From SAR324 cluster bacterium (GTDB lineage Bacteria; SAR324; XYD2-FULL-50-16), in contig NVSR01000001.1 in NCBI GenBank assembly GCA_002401295.1, positions 74,555-79,870 on the forward strand: 5,316 nt of DNA. Direction: 5' to 3'. This document shows positions 1 to 4,285 of this stretch, in pieces. The notes below the pieces were generated by a model. The model saw only the letters and a program-made list of their open reading frames with translations, had not been told where the DNA came from and made no database searches. A program made the translations under genes and the position numbers. Each line of letters begins with the position of its first letter. Position 1 is the stretch's first letter.

Positions 1-1023
1 GACCCGATAGATGAGTTTTGTGGGGATGAAGGTCAGCAAACAAATGAATCTAATATACTAACAATGAAACGGTTTGAGTATGAACAAGTGATATTAGAAA
101 ATCCTGATGCTGAAAAATATTTGATCATTATTGATGAACCTTCTGGGATAGCGACTGCTTCCGATATCGTTACGATAGAAATAAAGTCCTTAGGTGCTGA
201 TGAAATTGAAGGATTTAATGCAAGTGAATACGAAGCTGCCCAAGATAAAATAAAAGATATGCAAGCTATGATACGAGCAGCAGTAATTGCTGTACAAATG
301 GCAGCATGTATTACTAATGGAAAAGTAAAATCAGGTAGTTCCTCAAGTGGAAATTTAGTTGATGAAGATGGAAAATTGGATGCAGGGGGTGCAGCTGTCG
401 CTGGTTTGTCAATGGCTAACCCCGCGTTAGGAGCGGCAGCAGGGATAGCCTTGAATATTGCGACTTCTTTCAAAGATATTGATTCATGTGGGGATAGCTC
501 TGATGCAGAGGCCAAGGGTGAACGACATGAAAAAACATATGAGTCCTTACAAATTAATGGATTATGTAGGATTAACAAATCAGAGTGTGTAGAAGATAAT
601 CCCTTTAAAGGGGGATGCTGGAGAAGAGCCTACACTTATTGTTGCTATGATCAAGCTGTCTCTAGATATTTAATGGAAGAAATTAAAGCTCAACTTGGAA
701 AAGACTGGGCTCATTGTGCTGACCTTACATTCAGGGAACTGAGTGTCATTAACTTTAGCCAATGTAGCCAAGAAGATAAAAGTACAGGGATAGATGGTGC
801 ACCAATAGGAATAGAAGAAGGTGATGCACTTGTTGCAGCTGGAGGTTTCCCTTCCTATTATGATATGGCTCAGGGAACTTACTTTCAGGCAAAAGCGCAA
901 TGTTTAAATTACGATCATTTACTTGATTATGTAGTGAATGAATTCGATGGTAAAGTATCAACTAAACTACTTATGGAACAAATCAATCAAATCACATCTC
1001 CAAGTGAACATTATAATGAATAA
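1..1023 (+). CDS. traN: TraN-like mating-pair stabilisation protein, 3' part (5' end outside window)
   Basis: The frame is open from base 1, so the ATG at 64 is internal and 340 C-terminal residues are visible. TraN is an outer-membrane, cysteine-rich protein of F-type conjugation that contacts recipient surface proteins and stabilises mating pairs. Its C-terminal signature is recognisable at visible residues 187-256: GLC, further cysteines, then CWRRAYTYCCYDQAVSRYL, QLGKDW, a Cys followed by LTFRELSVINFSQC. This matches the TraN order of a TYCCF-like motif, QEQ..PQLG, W, C.GLT.EEL and DFS, as I recall the family. Visible cysteines include 7, 103, 163, 189, 196, 206, 214, 215, 239, 255 and 301, suggesting disulfides. 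A Gly/Ala-rich hydrophobic stretch at residues about 128-157 could touch a membrane. The tail after residue 256 is not recognised. The family call is fairly sure; the symbol is by family only. Confidence 0.82.
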   Translation, partial: DPIDEFCGDEGQQTNESNILTMKRFEYEQVILENPDAEKYLIIIDEPSGIATASDIVTIEIKSLGADEIEGFNASEYEAAQDKIKDMQAMIRAAVIAVQMAACITNGKVKSGSSSSGNLVDEDGKLDAGGAAVAGLSMANPALGAAAGIALNIATSFKDIDSCGDSSDAEAKGERHEKTYESLQINGLCRINKSECVEDNPFKGGCWRRAYTYCCYDQAVSRYLMEEIKAQLGKDWAHCADLTFRELSVINFSQCSQEDKSTGIDGAPIGIEEGDALVAAGGFPSYYDMAQGTYFQAKAQCLNYDHLLDYVVNEFDGKVSTKLLMEQINQITSPSEHYNE

Positions 1024-1028
1024 AAGGA
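1024..1028 (+). promoter_or_regulatory. Ribosome binding site deciding the start at 1034
   Basis: AAGGA lies directly after the traN stop codon, 5 bases before ATG 1034. It favours 1034 over the in-frame ATG at 1016, which has no purine-rich site before it and would put a charged extension in front of the signal peptide. Confidence 0.7.
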
Positions 1029-1033
1029 AAAAT

Positions 1034-1900
1034 ATGAAAAAAACACTAATGGTTTTAAGTTTATTTGCTTCTGCAGCAATGGCCCAAACAACACACACAT
1101 ATATACATAATGAAAAGAATGTAGTTCAACAAGTTGATAATCAGAGTACTTGCTTATCAACGAATAAATCAAGCGATCCTGATGTTATATTATATATAGG
1201 CGCGCACGTACAAAATTATGATTATTCTGTAGATGGACAAAATAACAATAGTTCTAGTTTATCTGATATGTATGGAATATCTGGAGATATCTATATAAAA
1301 AATGGTGATGAAGGGATGGGGATTGGAAATAGTACATATATAGGATTAAGAGCGGTGTATGACAAGGGAGATGTTTTGTTTGATGGAACAATACCTGATC
1401 CCAGTGGTCCAATAAGTACTAGAGATGATGTTGAAGTTACCTCTTTAGATTTAGAGCTTGTGTTAAGAGACTGGGATAGACAATCAACTGGTCATACTTA
1501 CTTGGAGTATATTCTAGGTTTTAATGAGATGAAAAGAGATTTCCCTCTAACAAACTACCAAGAAACATATACACACTATCTATTTGGAATAGGATTTGGA
1601 GTTGAAACTGAAATCTCTGACAATTTTTTTATAGGGTTAGATTTAGTAGGAAAAATTTCACCATTTGGTAAAATAAAATCAAAAGGACCTTCCCATAGTG
1701 AAAAGCTATCAACTACGTTCACTTGGATGGGAAGAGCTGAAATTCCTTTTAGATGGAAGATAACACAACAGTCAAGTTTTCATATCATACCACTTCTTGA
1801 ATACTGGAGTTACGATGGTTCATCCTCTTCACCTACTGCACTACCTAAAAGTGAATTGACAACATGGAAAGTTGAGGCAGGATTAAGTCTGGAATTTTAA
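1034..1900 (+). CDS. Predicted outer-membrane beta-barrel protein with signal peptide
   Basis: The 288-residue product begins with a clear Sec signal peptide: KK at residues 2-3, a hydrophobic core, and AMA before a likely cleavage after residue 17. The mature part has many alternating polar/hydrophobic stretches typical of beta-strands: about 51-58, 101-109, 133-146, 154-164, 179-193, 197-207, 225-241, 247-258 and 275-288. Aromatic residues lie near strand ends. The chain ends in GLSLEF with a terminal Phe, the usual recognition signal for barrel assembly by BamA. Size and strand number suit a small barrel of about 8-10 strands. There is one Cys (40) near the mature N-terminus. The gene follows traN by 10 bases with a good ribosome binding site, so co-transcription is likely. 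I do not recognise the family; a role at the donor surface is inference from position only. A further in-frame ATG at 1016 is less likely the start. Confidence 0.72.
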   Translation: MKKTLMVLSLFASAAMAQTTHTYIHNEKNVVQQVDNQSTCLSTNKSSDPDVILYIGAHVQNYDYSVDGQNNNSSSLSDMYGISGDIYIKNGDEGMGIGNSTYIGLRAVYDKGDVLFDGTIPDPSGPISTRDDVEVTSLDLELVLRDWDRQSTGHTYLEYILGFNEMKRDFPLTNYQETYTHYLFGIGFGVETEISDNFFIGLDLVGKISPFGKIKSKGPSHSEKLSTTFTWMGRAEIPFRWKITQQSSFHIIPLLEYWSYDGSSSSPTALPKSELTTWKVEAGLSLEF

Positions 1901-1911
1901 TAAATGCTGGC

Positions 1912-1940
1912 TTGACAATAATTCGCTCCTGATTTAGGCT
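1912..1940 (+). promoter_or_regulatory. Possible promoter for the gene at 1973
   Basis: A perfect TTGACA (1912-1917) is followed, after 17 bases, by TAGGCT (1935-1940), which keeps the key T, A and final T of the -10 box but matches only 3 of 6. Transcription would start near 1947, in the loop of the inverted repeat described separately. TTGACA also occurs by chance elsewhere in this AT-rich window, so the evidence is moderate. Confidence 0.4.
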
Positions 1941-1965
1941 AATAGTAATTTGCTTAAATCAGGAG
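1926..1965 (+). promoter_or_regulatory. 14-bp inverted repeat enclosing the ribosome binding site of the next gene
   Basis: The left arm (1926-1939, CTCCTGATTTAGGC) pairs with the right arm (1952-1965, GCTTAAATCAGGAG) over 14 positions. Thirteen are Watson-Crick and one is G-T, around a 12-base loop. The AGGAG of the right arm (1961-1965) is the ribosome binding site for ATG 1973, 7 bases away, so the folded RNA would hide it. No run of T follows the right arm, so it is not a standard intrinsic terminator. As DNA, it overlaps the possible -10 box and could equally be a repressor operator. The repeat is seen directly; which role it plays is inference. Confidence 0.75.
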
Positions 1966-1972
1966 AATAGAA

Positions 1973-2782
1973 ATGAATAAAAAAACAATTTATGAAGAAC
2001 TAAACCAAGACGTAAAAACTTATATTAAAAATCTTGAATTAGTCACCTTCTCAAATGATAGTGATAAAGAGTTCGACCCCACAGAGATCAACGCAATTAA
2101 TGCTTCCTCGATAATTGAATCAACAAAATTATATTTAATTAAGAAAAAAGACTTGGACACGTTAGCGCAAATTTCTAAAAAATATAATGACACCTTTTCG
2201 GACAGTAAACTAAAAAAACAATATCCTATAAAAAAACTTTTTAAGCTTATTAATCCAGACATTGACGCAATATTTTTTTCAATGGCATTAATCCATAAAA
2301 CAAAAACTATTACCGATGAGAAAGAAGTTCTAATGTATGTTAATAGTGAATATGAGCAATGGATTAAAAGTATTAAGACACGAACAGAAACTGCTATGGA
2401 GCAATTTAGGAAGGAAGCTAATGAATTGCAATTTGACAAAGGGTACTCAGATTTTAAAGAAAAGGAAATTAAAGATGAACTTATTCATGACTTAGCTCAA
2501 GCTGAGGTGTATTATCAGAAAATCACGAATGATCATATAGGAGAGTATGAAATTGCTTATTTGGGGTTTGTTAATCCTTCTCCTTATTTAACACTAACAG
2601 TAAGATATGAAAATCAAGAAATTCAACCAAATATTCATCTTTTAAAAGATACTCCTAACTTTTTACTTTTTAATGAAAAAATTTGGTCAAATAAATCAAA
2701 TTGGAGAGATGGCTTTATGGCCAGTTCAACTAAAGCGTTTGGTAATATTTGGTTTAGAAAAAAAGACAATAAGCTAGTTTGA
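1973..2782 (+). CDS. Hypothetical soluble protein, 269 residues
   Basis: I do not recognise this protein. It has no signal peptide or clear membrane segment, and is rich in Lys, Glu, Asp and Ile, so it is probably cytoplasmic. Residues 1-185 look mainly alpha-helical. The stretch 116-185 is strongly charged and could form a coiled coil. From about 189 the character changes to strand-like (EYEIAYLGFV, YLTLTVRYE) with several aromatic and Trp residues (238, 244, 260), suggesting a small C-terminal beta-containing domain. An INAINASS motif at 39-46 resembles INAINAAS in the small protein encoded at 3131-3154. The start is fixed by AGGAG at 1961-1965. The gene is separated from the OMP gene by 72 bases holding its own possible promoter, and the next gene's promoter begins over its stop codon. 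Confidence 0.8.
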   Translation: MNKKTIYEELNQDVKTYIKNLELVTFSNDSDKEFDPTEINAINASSIIESTKLYLIKKKDLDTLAQISKKYNDTFSDSKLKKQYPIKKLFKLINPDIDAIFFSMALIHKTKTITDEKEVLMYVNSEYEQWIKSIKTRTETAMEQFRKEANELQFDKGYSDFKEKEIKDELIHDLAQAEVYYQKITNDHIGEYEIAYLGFVNPSPYLTLTVRYENQEIQPNIHLLKDTPNFLLFNEKIWSNKSNWRDGFMASSTKAFGNIWFRKKDNKLV

Positions 2783-2807
2783 CAGGTTTTGGAATCTAAG
2801 TTAATAT
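2779..2807 (+). promoter_or_regulatory. Sigma-70-type promoter for the gene at 2830
   Basis: TTGACA (2779-2784) matches the -35 consensus exactly. After 17 bases comes TAATAT (2802-2807), 4 of 6 to TATAAT with the conserved T, A and final T. Transcription would start near 2814, leaving a leader of about 16 bases before ATG 2830. The -35 box overlaps the stop codon of the preceding gene. This is the best-matching promoter in the window. Confidence 0.6.
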
Positions 2808-2814
2808 ACCAAAA
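2787..2814 (+). repeat. Imperfect palindrome over the -10 region (possible operator)
   Basis: TTTTGG (2787-2792) and CCAAAA (2809-2814) form the outer arms of a 28-base imperfect palindrome with 10 of 14 positions matching. It covers the spacer, the -10 box and the likely start point, where a repressor dimer would act. Given the base composition, chance is a real alternative. Confidence 0.3.
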
Positions 2815-2829
2815 ATTAAAGGATTGAAT

Positions 2830-3042
2830 ATGAACACATTAGCATCTCAACAAATTACAAGCGATAATAGTTTATCGTTGTCTCATCTACTTATTATACT
2901 TTCACTTACACTAGGACTAAGTGCGAGTATTGAACTGAAAATGTTCTTACCAATTGTATTAGCAATAACAGTATCTATTATTATCAATTTTAAAGACTCT
3001 GAAGGGTATATGACTGACAAACCGATGATTGGCATCGGCTGA
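2830..3042 (+). CDS. Small two-helix membrane protein, 70 residues
   Basis: The start is ATG 2830, because AAAGGA at 2818-2823 sits 6 bases upstream. The in-frame TTG at 2824 would directly abut that site. The product has a short polar N-terminus, a hydrophobic stretch at about residues 17-33, a tight turn with Glu35 and Lys37, a second hydrophobic stretch at about 38-53, and a polar tail of 17 residues ending MIGIG. This is a helical hairpin in the inner membrane. Size and layout resemble holins, small toxins and small accessory subunits, but no family motif is visible and I do not assign one. A strong promoter directly precedes it. Its 3' end overlaps a short GC-richer hairpin, and the next frame opens at 3029, inside this gene. 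Confidence 0.68.
   Translation: MNTLASQQITSDNSLSLSHLLIILSLTLGLSASIELKMFLPIVLAITVSIIINFKDSEGYMTDKPMIGIG
3022..3038 (+). repeat. Short hairpin at the 3' end of the membrane-protein gene
   Basis: CCGATG (3022-3027) and CATCGG (3033-3038) are exact inverted complements around the loop ATTGG. The hairpin lies two bases before the TGA at 3040. It is followed by GAGGGGCC, the most GC-rich patch of the middle region. No T-run follows directly, so it is not a convincing terminator. It could influence translation of the downstream frame. Confidence 0.45.
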
Positions 3043-3073
3043 GGGGCCTTCTTCTACAATAAGACCTATTCAG

Positions 3074-3379
3074 ATGTCTGTAGAAGCAATGCATTATGAA
3101 TTTCTAGAAGTTTATTCAAAATATAAAAGAATAAATGCAATTAATGCAGCCAGTCTTGGAAAATACAAATCATTAATAAAAGCCAACAAAAGTTATAGCA
3201 ACCATAAAATGCTTATTAAGAATCAAGAATCTTTAAAAGAAAAGGTTCAGCGCACAACAAGACAATTAGCTTGTGTGAGAAGATATCAAGAAGAGAATGG
3301 AAATCTTTTTGATAATACAGATCTGATAGTACTAAAATCTACAATGACTAGCTTAGGAGTTATTCTAAATAATGAATAA
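3074..3379 (+). CDS. Small basic hypothetical protein (start uncertain)
   Basis: The frame is open from 3029, just after a TGA at 3026-3028, to TAA 3377-3379. Possible starts are TTG 3029 (116 residues), ATG 3074 (101) and ATG 3089 (96). None has a good ribosome binding site; I chose 3074 as the first ATG. The product is Lys/Arg-rich, largely helical by eye, with no signal peptide or membrane segment. Residues about 45-76 are highly charged and could form a coiled coil. INAINAAS at 20-27 resembles a motif in the protein encoded at 1973. I do not recognise a family. The weak start suggests coupling to translation of the preceding gene, whose stop is 31 bases upstream of 3074. A +1 shift at that gene's TGA would join both frames, so this may be the C-terminal part of a membrane-anchored protein. 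Confidence 0.58.
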   Translation: MSVEAMHYEFLEVYSKYKRINAINAASLGKYKSLIKANKSYSNHKMLIKNQESLKEKVQRTTRQLACVRRYQEENGNLFDNTDLIVLKSTMTSLGVILNNE

Positions 3380-3411
3380 ATTGATTCACCAGTTAGCAAG
3401 GAAAATACACT

Positions 3412-4155
3412 ATGCCATACTATTTAAGTAGTGAAGTTTCTAAAATATTACAAGAGCAATATCCAGGGGCAATTTTGACATCAGTTTTTGCCAGACTTAT
3501 TAAGTCTAAAACGCATACTTTGAATCGACTATTTAAACAGCATGGAATAGAGATAAGAAAAACATATATAAAAGTCCTTAAAGATGGTGTTCTTCCATTA
3601 ACTCGAAAAGAGGTTTTTTGTTACTGCTACTTAGAAGATTTATACATTTTATTAGAAAAGTTAACTAAAACAACAAATGGCTATAGACAGATACACAATC
3701 ATTTGAGAATCTCTATTATATTTAGAATTAGACAGGGCGTTTCTATGTATTTACAATATGAAGAAAACTCTAAACTTGAAATCATGAATAGTTTTAATGA
3801 CTTAAATAAGATAGATACAAGTTCATTGTCTGCGATCCTAGGGATTAGTAAACGGTCTGTAATAAAAAATAAAAATTTTGCTAGAACCCGAGATGGCACA
3901 AAACTATATTACAATTTATGCCAAGTTCTAGATTATTACACCAAAATTAATAACGAAATTAAAATAAAAAATCAAGCAATATATATTATTTTTGAAATGC
4001 ATGAAAAAGGGTTCACACATTCTGATATATATGAAAAATACAAGTTAGTTTCTCAAGTTTCAGCAACAAAATATATAAGTATGATAATTCATGAGTATAA
4101 AATAGGCATAGAGAATGCAAAAAAAATTGTTCTGTACCTGGAAGTTAGCAAATAA
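3412..4155 (+). CDS. Putative helix-turn-helix DNA-binding protein, 247 residues
   Basis: The start is supported by AAGGA at 3398-3402, 9 bases upstream. The clearest motif is at residues about 136-177: TSSLSAILGISKRSVIKNK is a good helix-turn-helix (small residue, then LGIS at the turn, then the recognition helix). It is followed by DGTKLYYNLCQVLDYY, which resembles the wing and last helix of MerR/excisionase-like winged helices. Residues 4-85 have a similar plan (SSEVSKILQEQ, later LTRKEVFCYCYLEDLYILLEKL), and residues 188-230 contain another possible helix-turn-helix. The protein is Lys/Ile/Tyr-rich, calculated by eye as basic, and has no membrane segment. It could be a regulator or a replication/partition-type DNA-binding protein; I cannot choose. 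It follows the preceding gene by 32 bases and probably shares the promoter at 2779. It is a candidate binder of the palindromes at 1926 and 2787. Confidence 0.72.
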   Translation: MPYYLSSEVSKILQEQYPGAILTSVFARLIKSKTHTLNRLFKQHGIEIRKTYIKVLKDGVLPLTRKEVFCYCYLEDLYILLEKLTKTTNGYRQIHNHLRISIIFRIRQGVSMYLQYEENSKLEIMNSFNDLNKIDTSSLSAILGISKRSVIKNKNFARTRDGTKLYYNLCQVLDYYTKINNEIKIKNQAIYIIFEMHEKGFTHSDIYEKYKLVSQVSATKYISMIIHEYKIGIENAKKIVLYLEVSK

Positions 4156-4185
4156 GTTTTGAATTGAATTTGAATGAAGCCTGCT

Positions 4186-4203
4186 GGTTACAATTGTGTA
4201 AGC
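4186..4203 (+). repeat. Weak hairpin after the HTH gene
   Basis: TTACA and TGTAA flank ATTG within GGTTACAATTGTGTAAGCC, giving a 5-bp stem that extends by two G-C pairs if one G bulges. AT-only sequence follows, with a run of seven T about 20 bases later. It may mark the end of the transcript from the preceding gene, but it is too weak to call a terminator with confidence. Confidence 0.25.
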
Positions 4204-4256
4204 CAAAATTTAAAAATAATATAAATTTTTTTATAATAATAAATAACTAGTTACAC

Positions 4257-4262
4257 TATAAT
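4257..4262 (+). promoter_or_regulatory. -10 box of the lipoprotein gene promoter
   Basis: A perfect TATAAT lies 23 bases before ATG 4286, placing the transcript start near 4269 with a leader of about 17 bases. No -35 hexamer is found at 16-18 bases. Instead the upstream 50 bases are almost pure A/T, with a run of seven T (4226-4232). This pattern is known from Campylobacterota vegetative promoters, or it could be an UP-element-driven promoter. Confidence 0.55.
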
Positions 4263-4285
4263 ATCGAAATTTTTAAGGGAAAACG

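Noticed and set aside
33..578. 181-residue open frame on the - strand
   Set aside because: It lies wholly antisense to traN, whose frame carries clear family motifs. Its sequence is Ser/Ala/Ile-rich as expected for an antisense shadow, and no ribosome site supports it.
670..961. Two overlapping - strand open frames
   Set aside because: Both are antisense to the conserved and C-terminal parts of traN, overlap each other, and show no domain or start signal.
938..1033. Upstream extension of the OMP gene to ATG 938 or 1016
   Set aside because: It would overlap traN and place polar residues before a well-formed signal peptide. AAGGA at 1024-1028 points to ATG 1034.
1926..1972. Inverted repeat as an intrinsic terminator for the traN-OMP operon
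   Set aside because: The right arm is followed by GAATAGAAATG, not by a T-run, and it contains the next gene's ribosome site.
2020..2439. 139-residue - strand open frame
   Set aside because: Antisense to the 1973 gene, which has a good ribosome site and covers the region fully.
3475..3503. TTGACA with TATTAA at 17 bases inside the HTH gene
   Set aside because: It is within coding sequence with no gene start after it; such matches are expected by chance at this base composition.
3699..3899. 66-residue - strand open frame
   Set aside because: Antisense to the HTH gene, including its best motif; no start signal.
4174..4224. 16-codon open frame after the HTH gene
   Set aside because: No ribosome binding site and too short to support as a gene.
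4205..4232. AAAATTTA/TAAATTTT inverted repeat followed by T residues as a terminator
   Set aside because: The 8-bp stem is entirely A-T and would be unstable; it is more simply part of the AT-rich promoter upstream region.
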